A program made the translations under genes and the position numbers. Below the pieces are notes generated by a model. It saw nothing but the letters and a program-made list of their open reading frames with translations. It did not search any database and was not told the origin of the DNA. Below are positions 24,447 to 35,318 of a DNA stretch of 64,000 bases, piece after piece. Source of the DNA: CAWDZK01 sp963807005 (GTDB taxonomy: Bacteria > Actinomycetota > Actinomycetes > JACCUZ01); contig CAWDZK010000003.1 in assembly GCA_963807005.1 (NCBI GenBank), positions 62,001 through 126,000 on the forward strand. Reading direction: 5' to 3'. Position 1 is the first letter of the stretch, and each line of letters opens with the position of its first letter.

Positions 24447-25661
24447 CTACGAAGCCGTCCGCCGGGACAGCTCCAGAAGCGGGTCGGACAGCAAGGGGTC
24501 GAAGGCGAGCTCGGCGGCCCCGAGGAGGGTCGAGTCGGCGCCGAGCCCGGGCGCGACCAGGCGCACCTGGTGGACGAGTGCCGCCAGACCCGAGGCCTGG
24601 AACTCGGCGCGCACGGTGTCTCCGGCGGCCATCAGCACGGCTTCCAGCGCCCCGCCCATGATCACCACCTCCGGGTTGAGGACGTTCACCACGTTGGCGG
24701 TCCCGCGGCCCAGCCACCTCGCGACGTGCGTCAGGGCCGTGAGCGCGCGCGGGTCCCCGTCGGTCGCGGCGCCGACGACCTCTCGTACGCCCGCGAGGCC
24801 CCCGCCGGCCGGGCGCCCGGCGAGCTCGAAGAGCCGCTCCTCGCCGCACTCGGTCTCCCAGCAGCCGGTCGAGCCGCAGTGGCACGCCAGGCCCCCCGGG
24901 TTCACCACCGCATGGCCGACCTCGCCGGCGTACCCGGCCCGGCCGCTCAGCGGGCTCCCCCCGGCGAAGATGCCCGCGCCGAGACCGGAGTGCCCCGACA
25001 GGTAGACGGCGTCGTCCACGCCGGCCGCGGCGCCGCGGACGTGCTCGGCGCGGATGCCGAGATCGGCGTCGTTGCCGACCGCCACGGTCAGCCCGAGCGC
25101 GTGGGCGAGCTCGTATCCGAGCGGGACGTCCTGCCAGCCGAGGTTGGGAGCCAGCCGCACCTGGCCGTCCACCCGACGCACCATGCCCGGCACGGCGACA
25201 CCGGCGGCCACCACGACACCCTCGCCGGCGACCTCGGCGAGCAACGCAGCGCCCTCCGTCGCCAGCGCGCGAACGGCCGCGCGCGGTCCCGGCGTCCGTC
25301 GCGGCCAGCGGCTGTCCCGCCGCGAGAGCACATCGCCCCCGAGGCCGACCCGGGCCACCGTGAGGTGGGTGACACCGACGTCCATCGCCAGCACCTGCAC
25401 CCGCTCGGTCTCCGGCGACACCACGTGCGACGGCCGGCCGCCGCTGCTCGCGGGGCGACCGGCGTCCTCCCGCACCAGTCCGGCGGCCGCGAGGTCGCCG
25501 GTCAGCCCGCCGATGGTGCTGCGGTTGAGGCCGAGCGCCGTCGTGAGCCGGCTGCGCGCCGTCGGCCCGTGCACGTGCACGTAGCGGAGCACCGCGGACA
25601 GGTTCCGCTGCCGCACGTCCTCGGACCTCGCCCCACGGGCACCCCGAGCAAGGTCCGTCAC
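24447..25661 (-). CDS. ROK-family transcriptional regulator, probable XylR
   Basis: A 404-residue ROK repressor: an N-terminal winged helix-turn-helix (RQRNLSAVLRYVHVHGPTARSRLTTALGLNRSTIGGLTGDL, about residues 16-56) and a sugar-kinase-like ROK domain with the zinc motif C-x-C-G-x2-G-C-x-E (CHCGSTGCWE) and NPGG before it. It starts 11 bases after the permease stop and ends 32 bases before xylA, so it is embedded in the operon it probably controls. Xylose or xylulose as inducer is inferred from context. Dyads upstream of xylF are candidate operators. Confidence 0.85.
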   Translation of the reverse strand: MTDLARGARGARSEDVRQRNLSAVLRYVHVHGPTARSRLTTALGLNRSTIGGLTGDLAAAGLVREDAGRPASSGGRPSHVVSPETERVQVLAMDVGVTHLTVARVGLGGDVLSRRDSRWPRRTPGPRAAVRALATEGAALLAEVAGEGVVVAAGVAVPGMVRRVDGQVRLAPNLGWQDVPLGYELAHALGLTVAVGNDADLGIRAEHVRGAAAGVDDAVYLSGHSGLGAGIFAGGSPLSGRAGYAGEVGHAVVNPGGLACHCGSTGCWETECGEERLFELAGRPAGGGLAGVREVVGAATDGDPRALTALTHVARWLGRGTANVVNVLNPEVVIMGGALEAVLMAAGDTVRAEFQASGLAALVHQVRLVAPGLGADSTLLGAAELAFDPLLSDPLLELSRRTAS

Positions 25662-25672
25662 CGGTGACCTGG

Positions 25673-26959
25673 CTAGCCGCGCCCGGACGTCGCCGCGCGC
25701 TTCCGCGAGAGGGCGTCGACGCCGGCCGCGAGGAGCAGGACCACACCCGTGACCATGTAGACCACCGCAGCAGCCTGGTTCAGCAGCAGCATGCCGTTGG
25801 CGACGACGGCGACCACGAGCCCACCGATGATCGCGTCGAGCGGTCGGCCCTTGCCGCCGAAGAGGCTGGTGCCGCCGATGACCGCCGCCCCGACGGCGTA
25901 CAGCAGCGTCTCGCCACCGCCGGTCGAGGGGGTGACCGAGTTGACCCGGCTGGCGAGCAGAACACCCGCGACGGCGGCGATCATCGAGCAGAGCACGAAG
26001 CAGAGCAGCCGGATCCGGGCCACGTTGATGCCGGCCCGCCGGGCTGCCTCGGCGTTGCCGCCGACGGCGTAGACGTGCCGACCGAAGACCGTGCGGGTGA
26101 GCAGCATGCTCAGCAGAACGAGCAGGACGAGCACGACCGGGATCACGAGCGGAACACCCTTGATCGAGGTCACGGCGACGTTCCGGCTGCGCTCGATGCT
26201 CAGGTAGTAGGTGGCCAGCCCCAGCAGCACCGTGAGGGTCGCGATCTTGATCAGCCACACGGTCGGGGTCTGGGTGACCAGCCCGCGCGCCCGCCGGGAC
26301 TGCATCTGCCGGAAGGAGAGGGCGGCGTAGGCGCCGACGATGAGCACGAGCAGGGACCAGCCCAGCCAGATCGGCAGGTTCTTGGACATGATCGCGAGGA
26401 CCGTGTCGCTCTGGATCCGGATCGTGCCGCCCTGGCCGATGACCTTGAGCAGGATGCCCTGCAGCGCGAGGAACAGCGCCAGGGTCACCACGAACGACGG
26501 GATGCCGATGCGCGACACCAGGATGCCGATGAACAGCCCGATCACGGCGCCGGTGGCCAGGCAGGCGAGGACGCCCAGGTACCACGGCATGTCGTTGCGG
26601 GTGGCGACCACACCGAGGATCGCCCCCGAGACGCCGGCGGTGTAGCCGGCCGACAGGTCGATCTCGCCGATGAGCAGCACGAACACCAGCCCCATCGCGA
26701 TGACGATGACCGGAGCGCTCTGGATCAGCAGGTTGGCGAAGTTGAACGGGTTGGTGAACGTGTCCGGCCGCAGGGACGAGAACACGATCACGAGCAGGAC
26801 CAGACCGAGGATGGCCGGCAGCGGGCCGACGTCGCCGCCGCGCAGCCGGGCCACGTACTCCCGGAAGGCGTCGGACAGGTTGCTCTGCGCCGGGTCGACG
26901 GCTGCGGTCGCCTCGTCGTCGCTGGCGGTGGCGTCGGGTACGTCGGTGGAGGTGCTCAC
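25673..26959 (-). CDS. xylH: xylose-type ABC transporter permease
   Basis: A 428-residue BPD_transp_2-family permease of the ribose/xylose class, with about ten membrane helices after a 45-residue cytoplasmic leader. The coupling-loop region NAEAARRAGINVARIRLLCFVLCS and GGTSLFGGKGRPLDAIIGGL are characteristic, and the length (over 400 residues) fits XylH rather than RbsC (about 320). GTG 26959 overlaps the stop of the ATPase gene (GTGA). It forms the membrane channel for the substrate bound by the lipoprotein. Confidence 0.9.
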   Translation of the reverse strand: MSTSTDVPDATASDDEATAAVDPAQSNLSDAFREYVARLRGGDVGPLPAILGLVLLVIVFSSLRPDTFTNPFNFANLLIQSAPVIVIAMGLVFVLLIGEIDLSAGYTAGVSGAILGVVATRNDMPWYLGVLACLATGAVIGLFIGILVSRIGIPSFVVTLALFLALQGILLKVIGQGGTIRIQSDTVLAIMSKNLPIWLGWSLLVLIVGAYAALSFRQMQSRRARGLVTQTPTVWLIKIATLTVLLGLATYYLSIERSRNVAVTSIKGVPLVIPVVLVLLVLLSMLLTRTVFGRHVYAVGGNAEAARRAGINVARIRLLCFVLCSMIAAVAGVLLASRVNSVTPSTGGGETLLYAVGAAVIGGTSLFGGKGRPLDAIIGGLVVAVVANGMLLLNQAAAVVYMVTGVVLLLAAGVDALSRKRAATSGRG

Positions 26960-27828
26960 GGCCGGACCTCGCTCTCGCCGGTGCTCGTAGGTTGCCGGGG
27001 TGCGGCCGGGTTCGAGACCTGGCCGGTGCCGCCGGAGCCGTTCTCCTCGTCGCCCATCGCGCCACCCGTGATGAGCTTGACCACCTCGGAGTGGTTGACG
27101 TCCTTGGCCTCGACCTGGGCCGTCATCCGCCCCAGGTACAGGACGGCGATGTCGTCGGCCACCGCGAGGACGTCGTTCATGTTGTGCGAGATGAGGACGA
27201 CCGCGAGGCCGCGGTCGGCCAGCCGGCGGACCAGGCGCAGGACCTGCTCGGTCTGCGCGACTCCGAGGGCCGCCGTGGGCTCGTCCAGGATGACGAGCTT
27301 GGAGTTCCAGAGCACCGCCCGGGCGATCGCCACGGTCTGGCGCTGCCCGCCGGACAGGCTGGCCACCTTCTGCCGGATCGACTTCACCGTCCGCACCGAC
27401 AGGCTGGCCAGGGTCTCGGCAGCGTGCTGCTCCATGCTGACCTCGTCGAGGAGGCCGTTGGTCAGCGTCTCCCGGCCGAGGTAGAGGTTCTGGACGATGT
27501 CGAGGTTGTCGCACAGCGCGAGGTCCTGGTAGACGACCTCGACCCCCAGCGCGTTGGCCTGCTTGGGGTTGTGGACGTGCACGGGCTTGCCCTCGAACAG
27601 GTACTCGCCGCGGTCGAACGGGTAGATGCCGGCGATGCCCTTGATCAGGGTGCTCTTCCCCGCGCCGTTGTCACCCACCAGCGCCGTCACCCGGCCGAGC
27701 CGCAGGGTCAGGCTGACGTCGTGCAGGACCTGGACGGCCCCAAAGCTCTTGTCGATGCCCCGCAGCTCGAGGAGCGGAGCGGAGTCCGCGGAGCTGGGGC
27801 GCCCCGCCTCGGTGGTGGTCGTCGTCAT
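26956..27828 (-). CDS. xylG: sugar ABC transporter ATP-binding protein, single domain
   Basis: A 290-residue ABC ATPase with Walker A GDNGAGKST, Q-loop VVYQDLALCDNLDIVQN, signature LSGGQRQ, Walker B LVILDEPTAALG and the H-loop LISHNMND. Classical XylG/RbsA proteins have two fused ATPase domains; this one has a single domain and a Gly/Ser-rich tail of about 35 residues, so it must dimerise. ATG 27828 follows GAGGTG; the upstream in-frame start is rejected. It is coupled to the permease. Confidence 0.88.
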   Translation of the reverse strand: MTTTTTEAGRPSSADSAPLLELRGIDKSFGAVQVLHDVSLTLRLGRVTALVGDNGAGKSTLIKGIAGIYPFDRGEYLFEGKPVHVHNPKQANALGVEVVYQDLALCDNLDIVQNLYLGRETLTNGLLDEVSMEQHAAETLASLSVRTVKSIRQKVASLSGGQRQTVAIARAVLWNSKLVILDEPTAALGVAQTEQVLRLVRRLADRGLAVVLISHNMNDVLAVADDIAVLYLGRMTAQVEAKDVNHSEVVKLITGGAMGDEENGSGGTGQVSNPAAPRQPTSTGESEVRP

Positions 27829-27942
27829 GACACCTCGCCTGCCTCGAATGGTCGGCACCCGACAGAGGAACTCTGCGGGCCACGACACCGGTCGCGCTCG
27901 GACGGTTGCACGCTACGCACTTCGGGCGCGCCTGGGGCAGAA

Positions 27943-27973
27943 GCCCGGCCGGGGATGTGCTCCCCGACCGGGC
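27943..27973 (-). terminator. hairpin between xylF and xylG (attenuator)
   Basis: GCCCGGCCGGGGA (27943-27955) and TCCCCGACCGGGC (27961-27973) form a 13-bp stem with one mismatch around a 5-base loop, starting 13 bases after the xylF stop. Such stem-loops after binding-protein genes usually stabilise or partly terminate the message so that more binding protein is made than transporter. Confidence 0.65.
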
Positions 27974-27985
27974 CCCTGGTCCGTG

Positions 27986-29104
27986 CTAGCTCAGGCCGAG
28001 CTTGGTGCAGTCCGCTGCGAACGCGGCGGTGCAGACCTTGTCCACCGTCGTGTAACCGGCGTCGAAGGGCTCCTTGATGTTGTCCTGCGTCACCCACACC
28101 GGGGTGGCGAAGACCGAGGGCACCTTCTTGTTGGCCTGGGTGTCGTCGACCTCACCGTTGACCAGCGAGTCCGCCGAGCCGTCGTTCTTGAGGATCGCGA
28201 TGGCCAGCTTCGCTGCCGCCTCGGCCTCGAGGTCGACGTTCTTGAAGACGGTGCCGCACTGGGTACCGGCGATGACACGCTGGAGACCCTCGTCGGAAGC
28301 GTCCTGGCCGGTGACCGGCACCTTGCCCGCGAGCTTGTTGTTCTTCAGCACGGTCACGATGCCGCCGGCCATGGTGTCGTTGGCCGAGATGACGCCGTCG
28401 ATCTTGCCGTTGTTCTGGGTGAAGATCTGCTCGAAGGTCGTCTGCGCGACGGTGGCGTCCCACTTGCCCGTCTGGTCGCCGACGATCTTGTAGTCGCCGG
28501 AGTCGACCTTGGGCTTGAGTGCACCGTCGTAGCCCTGCTTGAACAGCGCCGCGTTGTTGTCCGTCGGGTCGCCGTTGATCTCGGCGATGTTCGCCTGGGT
28601 CTTGCCGAGGCCGTCCAGGCAGGCGATCAGGCCGTCGCCCATCAGCTTGCCGACCTCGACGTTGTCGAAGGACACGTAGTAGTCCGCCGAACCGCCGAGC
28701 GTGAGGCGGTCGTAGTCGATGCTGGGGATGCCGGAGTCCTTGGCCTTCTTCTCGCAGGCCGCACCGCTCTCGGAGTCCAGGTTGACGATCATGAGGACGT
28801 TGACACCCTCGTTGATCATCGAGTCGCACAGCGCGGCGAACTTGGTCACGTCCTTGGAGGCGCTCTGGATGTTGGCCGAGTAACCGGCCGCCTCGATCGC
28901 CTTCGTCAACGCGGGCCGGTCGTTGTTCTCCCAGCGCGGCGAGGTCGACGCGTCCGGGAGGATGACACCGACCTTCCCGCCTGCCGCCTTTCCGGTGCTC
29001 GTGTCGCCGCCGGTGCTGGTACCGCCGTTGCTGCTGCCGCCGCAGGCGGTCAGGAGCAACGGGAGGACGACCAGGCCGGCCACCGCCATCTTTCGCATCC
29101 GCAT
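27986..29104 (-). CDS. xylF: xylose-type ABC transporter substrate-binding lipoprotein
   Basis: A 372-residue lipoprotein: signal peptide with lipobox LTAC, a Gly/Ser/Thr-rich linker, then a periplasmic-binding-protein type 1 fold of the XylF/ribose group (GGKVGVILPDASTSPRWENNDRPAL, VNVLMIVNLDSESGAACEKKAKDSGIPSIDYDRL, GKIDGVISANDTMAGGIVTVL, VTGQDASDEGLQRVIAG). The DYDRL segment is typical of xylose binders. It is the first gene of the operon; the ATG lies about 10 bases after GGAAGGG. It captures the sugar outside the membrane for XylGH. Confidence 0.92.
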   Translation of the reverse strand: MRMRKMAVAGLVVLPLLLTACGGSSNGGTSTGGDTSTGKAAGGKVGVILPDASTSPRWENNDRPALTKAIEAAGYSANIQSASKDVTKFAALCDSMINEGVNVLMIVNLDSESGAACEKKAKDSGIPSIDYDRLTLGGSADYYVSFDNVEVGKLMGDGLIACLDGLGKTQANIAEINGDPTDNNAALFKQGYDGALKPKVDSGDYKIVGDQTGKWDATVAQTTFEQIFTQNNGKIDGVISANDTMAGGIVTVLKNNKLAGKVPVTGQDASDEGLQRVIAGTQCGTVFKNVDLEAEAAAKLAIAILKNDGSADSLVNGEVDDTQANKKVPSVFATPVWVTQDNIKEPFDAGYTTVDKVCTAAFAADCTKLGLS

Positions 29105-29158
29105 GACGTGGTGCCCTTCCGATGGGGAGCGGCACCGTCCGCAACGGGCCGCAGGAAT

Positions 29159-29210
29159 GTTGTGGGCCACAACGTACTGGCGATGGGCGACACCGGGAAG
29201 TCACAACTTC
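29159..29210. promoter_or_regulatory. candidate operator pair upstream of the xyl operon
   Basis: Two dyads lie 55-106 bases upstream of xylF: GTTGTGG-G-CCACAAC (29159-29173, perfect 7-bp arms) and GAAGT-CACA-ACTTC (29197-29210). Both contain CACAAC or its complement and are AT-richer than the surroundings. They are the best sites for the ROK regulator encoded in the operon, but binding is inferred from position only. Confidence 0.4.
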
Positions 29211-29234
29211 GTAACGGGGCCGAAACGTCCGGCT

Positions 29235-29279
29235 CGTCCCGTGGCGTCCCGGCAGATCGTGCCGCTTCGCCACGGGACG
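29235..29279 (-). terminator. acnA terminator hairpin
   Basis: Perfect 12-bp arms CGTCCCGTGGCG (29235-29246) and CGCCACGGGACG (29268-29279) enclose a 21-base loop that itself holds CGGCA/TGCCG. It begins 11 bases after the acnA stop and separates acnA from the xyl promoter. Confidence 0.65.
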
Positions 29280-29289
29280 GCCCGGCGCG

Positions 29290-32073
<2,784 letters not shown>

Positions 32074-32153
32074 GAGGGTCTCCTCTCGTCCGTCCCCACT
32101 GCCGTCATCCTGCCCCCGGGCGATGGCGTCGGCCCACCCGGTAGGGTCCAAGG

Positions 32154-32171
32154 TATCTCGACATCAAGATA
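32154..32171. promoter_or_regulatory. MarR-like palindrome between acnA and thioesterase gene
   Basis: TATCTCGACATCAAGATA is an 18-bp dyad (TATCT...AGATA outer arms, GA/TC inside) and the only AT-rich patch in the 162-base divergent gap. Shape and composition resemble operators bound by MarR-family winged-helix proteins. It could control acnA, the thioesterase gene or both. Confidence 0.45.
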
Positions 32172-32235
32172 TCTGTCCACCGGCAGTCGGTGGCCCGGCC
32201 CACGACCGTCCGTCCGCACGGGGGAGGATCGCCGC

Positions 32236-32670
32236 ATGCCAGACGCCTCCGAGGTCCGGGCCAGTCTCGGGCGCCAGTCGTTTATGACCCTCCTCGGTGC
32301 GGCAGCGACGCTGGTCGAACCGGGGCACGTCCGGATCGAGCTGCCCTACCGCGCGGACCTCTGCCAGCAGAACGGCCTGCTGCACGCCGGCGTCGTCACC
32401 TCGATCGCCGACTCGGCCTGCGGGTACGCCGCCCTCAGCCTGATGCCGGCCGGCAGCGACGTTCTGTCCGTCGAGTTCAAGGTCAACCTGCTCGCGCCGG
32501 GACGTGGCGAGTTGTTCCGTGCCGACGCCCGGGTGGCTCGCTGCGGCCGGACCCTGACGGTCTGCCAGGCCGAGGTGGTCGCGGTGTCCGCCGGTGCCGA
32601 CGACGTCCCGGTGGCCCTCATGCAGGCCACGATGATCGCCCGCCCGACGCAGGGAGCGAACGAGCGCTGA
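32236..32670 (+). CDS. PaaI-type hotdog thioesterase
   Basis: A 144-residue hotdog-fold protein of the PaaI/uncharacterised thioesterase group, expected to hydrolyse acyl- or phenylacetyl-type CoA esters. The active-site segment is CQQNGLLHAGVVTSIADSACGYAAL (the usual HGG is HAG), followed by VLSVEFKVNLLAPGRGELFRADARV and the C-terminal strand. ATG 32236 follows GGGGAGGA at 6 bases. It diverges from acnA. The acyl substrate is not predictable. Confidence 0.8.
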   Translation: MPDASEVRASLGRQSFMTLLGAAATLVEPGHVRIELPYRADLCQQNGLLHAGVVTSIADSACGYAALSLMPAGSDVLSVEFKVNLLAPGRGELFRADARVARCGRTLTVCQAEVVAVSAGADDVPVALMQATMIARPTQGANER

Positions 32671-32759
32671 CGTCCGGGGCGGCACGGCACGGTCCGTCGG
32701 GCCGGATGAGGTTGTTTTGTCCCCTCGCCCGCCGCCCCGGCCCGGCGTACTCTCCGGCC

Positions 32760-33068
32760 GTGGCCACGGTCTCCAGGCCTGGGTCCGGGCTGGACCACCT
32801 GTCCTCGTTCGCCGATCTGCAGCGGCAGGTCGCCGGGCGAGTCGCTCCCCTGCGCACCAGGCAGCGCCGACGGGTCCGTGCCCGGCTGCGCCGGCTGGGC
32901 GTCCGCATCGTGCTGCTGGTGGTGCCGATCACCGTCGCGCTGCTGCTGGCCCTCGACACGGCTGGTAGCCGGACCTGGCTGGGCGACCGGTGGGACGACA
33001 TCGGCCGAACTGCGAGCCCCGGCCAGCAGCACCAGGCACCCAGGCCCTACTCCCCCGGACCGGGCTGA
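32760..33068 (+). CDS. small single-pass membrane protein
   Basis: A 102-residue protein with a basic N-terminal half (PLRTRQRRRVRARLRRLGVR) followed by one membrane helix, IVLLVVPITVALLLALDTA, and a hydrophilic Pro-rich tail. GTG 32760 is the first plausible start; no strong ribosome site is visible. It converges on the unknown gene at 33085. It resembles no family I can name. Confidence 0.5.
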   Translation: MATVSRPGSGLDHLSSFADLQRQVAGRVAPLRTRQRRRVRARLRRLGVRIVLLVVPITVALLLALDTAGSRTWLGDRWDDIGRTASPGQQHQAPRPYSPGPG

Positions 33069-33084
33069 GCCGTCAACGGGCGAC

Positions 33085-33588
33085 CTACCGAGAGATTGCG
33101 CCGGCGTGGTCGCGGTACTCGGGCCAGGACACGGCCGAGGCTCCCCGGGTCTGCTGGACGAACTGGTCGAGCCACCAGTGGCGGTAGGTCACGAGTGTCG
33201 CCGGGGTCTCGAGGGTGAGCAACAGCCGTCCCTCCCGGCAGAACGCGTCGACCTCGGCGTAGATGTCGCCGAGACTCGCGGCGGCGGCGCCGGCCGAGAC
33301 GGGGACGGTGTACACGAGGTCGATGGTCGAACGCCCCTCGGCGACAGCGGCCTGCAGCTGCCGTTCCTGCTCGGCCGTGAACATCGAGTACCGGGTGCTC
33401 AACGTCGTCACCAGCTCCACGAAACGTTGCGGCAGGCCGCCCGTGTCGCCCTGCTGGTGCATCCGCTCGGCGACCAGCTGCAGCTCTCGGGTGAGCTCGT
33501 CGCCATGCTGCTGCGCCGCGAGCTGCACGTCGACGGGCAGCTGCTCGAGGCACACGGTGACCAGCGGCTCGCCGGAGCCCTCGGTCAT
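33085..33588 (-). CDS. unknown partner of an ATP-binding kinase-like protein
   Basis: A 167-residue soluble protein. Its ATG overlaps the stop of the upstream kinase-like gene (ATGA, 33585-33588), so the two are made together. Sequence features: VTVCLEQLPVDVQLAAQQHGDELTRELQLVAERM, a helical middle (FVELVTTLSTRYSMFTAEQERQLQAAVAEG) and a tail with TYRHWWLDQFVQQTRGASAVSWPEYR. No known domain is evident. By context it may be the sensor or target of an anti-sigma/anti-anti-sigma type switch. Confidence 0.65.
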   Translation of the reverse strand: MTEGSGEPLVTVCLEQLPVDVQLAAQQHGDELTRELQLVAERMHQQGDTGGLPQRFVELVTTLSTRYSMFTAEQERQLQAAVAEGRSTIDLVYTVPVSAGAAAASLGDIYAEVDAFCREGRLLLTLETPATLVTYRHWWLDQFVQQTRGASAVSWPEYRDHAGAISR

Positions 33589-34097
33589 GCCGCCACCAGC
33601 AGCAACGCCCTGGCCCCGGACTTCCCGCGGCCACCTCCGCCGCCGCCGCCCCGGAGCAGCGGACCGTGGTCGCCGCCGCCGGGCGGGCGCGCGCGCCGGT
33701 CGCCTCGCGTCGCGCCGTACCGGGCGTCGTCCGGCGCGAGGCGGCACCACACCGTCTTGCCGGTCGGAACGCGGTCCACCCCCCACGCGGTGCCGAGCGC
33801 CTCGACGAGGGCGATGCCACGACCGGTCGTGGCCTCCGGGCCGTACTGCCGCACCTGTGGCGGGACAGGCGAGGAGTCGGACACCTCGACCAGCAGGGTG
33901 GTGGGCTCGAGGACCAGGCGCACCGTGTACGGGCTGCGCGTGTGCAGGGCAGCGTTGGTGGCCAGCTCGGTGAGCACCTGTGCCGCACCGTGGTCGTAGC
34001 CGGCCTCGTCCCAGCCGGCGAGCGTCTGGCGCAGGAACGTCCTGGCCGCACCGATCGAGCTGAGCTCTGCGGACAGAGTCACGGACGCCTCGCGCAC
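33585..34097 (-). CDS. ATP-binding (HATPase_c_2) anti-sigma-type protein
   Basis: A 170-residue protein with a single RsbW/SpoIIAB-like GHKL ATPase domain: N-box VLTELATNAALH, G1 box LLVEVSDSSP, G2 region TGRGIALVEALGTAWGV. There is no phospho-acceptor domain. After about residue 130 it ends in a Gly/Arg-rich, possibly disordered tail. Streptomycetes and relatives have many such stand-alone kinases acting on anti-anti-sigma factors. The stop overlaps the start of the unknown partner gene. GTG 34097 is the start; it lies 11 bases before the RNA methyltransferase stop on the same strand. Confidence 0.8.
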   Translation of the reverse strand: MREASVTLSAELSSIGAARTFLRQTLAGWDEAGYDHGAAQVLTELATNAALHTRSPYTVRLVLEPTTLLVEVSDSSPVPPQVRQYGPEATTGRGIALVEALGTAWGVDRVPTGKTVWCRLAPDDARYGATRGDRRARPPGGGDHGPLLRGGGGGGGRGKSGARALLLVAA

Positions 34098-34107
34098 GGC
34101 GATCAGA

Positions 34108-35298
34108 CTAGGCCCCGCTTCGGTGTGGCGCGAGCAGGGCCACGCACTCGACGTGATGAGTCATCGGGAACAGGTCGAAGGCCCGGATCGTCGAGAGCCG
34201 GTAGCCGCGCTCGTCGAACCAGCGCAGGTCGCGGGCCAGGGCCGCCGGGTCGCAGGCGACGTAGGCGATCCTTCGCGCCCGCACCCGGGACAGCAGGTCG
34301 ACGACCGCCTTGCCGGCCCCAGACCTCGGCGGGTCGAGGACCACCAGGTCCGCGCGACCGAGGTGGGTGCGACGCAGGACGTGGTCGACCCGTCCGCGCT
34401 CCACCCGCACGGTGGTGAGGTCGGCCAGGTTGTGCCGCGCGTCCCCGACCGCGGTCCGGTCGGACTCGACGCAGGTGACCCTGCCGTGGGGGCCGATCCT
34501 CGCGGCCAGCGAGGCGGCGAACAGCCCGACCCCTCCGTACAGGTCGAGCGCCGTCTCGCCCGGCCGCGGGTCGAGCCCTTCCAGGACCGCGGCGACCAGC
34601 GCACGGGCGGCTCCGGGGTGGACCTGCCAGAAGCCGCCGCCGGTGACGCGGAACGTGCGATCGCCCACGTGCTCCGTCAGTGCACCCGTGCCACGACCGC
34701 CGGGCAGCACCAGCGTCTGGCCCGAGTCGGGCGCCACGGCCACCTCGACGCTGTCGATGCCGGGCCAGGTGCGGCCGGTGACATCGGCGGCGGCGACCAG
34801 CGGATGTGCGATCCGGCAGTGGTCGATCGGGACGACCGAGTGCGACCGGTGCCGCCGCAACCCGGCTCGACCGTCGTCGTCGACAGCCCACTGGACCCGG
34901 GTGCGCCAGCCCAGCCCGTCATCGTCCCCGGGAATCGCTTCGACCTCCACGTCGAGGTCCAGCCCGGCGAGCCGGGACAGCTGCTCGCGGACCACGGCTG
35001 CCTTGAGGTCCCGCTGCGCCGAGACGCGGACGTGCTGGAAGTCGCAGCCGCCGCAGCGACCCGGCCCCGCGAAGGGGCAGGGCGGCGCGACCCGATCCGG
35101 TGACGCCTCCAGGACCTCGACGGCGTCGGCCCGCCAGAACTTCGACCCGTAGTGGCCCTCCGTGACGACGGCACGCACCCGCTCTCCCGGGAGGGCGTGC
35201 CGGACGAACACGACGCGTCCGTCGTGGCGCGCCACGCAGTGCCCGCCGTGGGCGACGGGCCCGACGCTCAGCTCGACCTCGTGACCCAGGGCAGCCAC
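34108..35298 (-). CDS. TrmA/RumA-family RNA (uracil-5-)-methyltransferase
   Basis: A 396-residue SAM-dependent m5U methyltransferase. An N-terminal TRAM-like beta domain (VELSVGPVAHGGHCVARHDGRVVFVRHALPGERV) is followed by the iron-sulfur motif C-x7-CGGC (CPFAGPGRCGGCDF). The SAM motif is ALDLYGGVGLFAASLA; the catalytic Cys is in YVACDPAALARDL and the base Glu in HHVECVALL. GTG 35298 is chosen because GGGGAGGA lies 6 bases upstream. Whether 23S rRNA or tRNA is the target cannot be told; stand-alone actinobacterial members are usually annotated as rRNA enzymes. It follows the permease gene by 20 bases. Confidence 0.87.
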   Translation of the reverse strand: MAALGHEVELSVGPVAHGGHCVARHDGRVVFVRHALPGERVRAVVTEGHYGSKFWRADAVEVLEASPDRVAPPCPFAGPGRCGGCDFQHVRVSAQRDLKAAVVREQLSRLAGLDLDVEVEAIPGDDDGLGWRTRVQWAVDDDGRAGLRRHRSHSVVPIDHCRIAHPLVAAADVTGRTWPGIDSVEVAVAPDSGQTLVLPGGRGTGALTEHVGDRTFRVTGGGFWQVHPGAARALVAAVLEGLDPRPGETALDLYGGVGLFAASLAARIGPHGRVTCVESDRTAVGDARHNLADLTTVRVERGRVDHVLRRTHLGRADLVVLDPPRSGAGKAVVDLLSRVRARRIAYVACDPAALARDLRWFDERGYRLSTIRAFDLFPMTHHVECVALLAPHRSGA

Positions 35299-35318
35299 CG
35301 GCTGGTCCTCCCCGACGC

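Noticed and set aside
23224..27065. Very long minus-strand frames fusing xylA or the ROK gene to upstream sequence
   Set aside because: The extra N-terminal parts are shadows of neighbouring genes; the real starts have ribosome sites or overlaps with the preceding stop.
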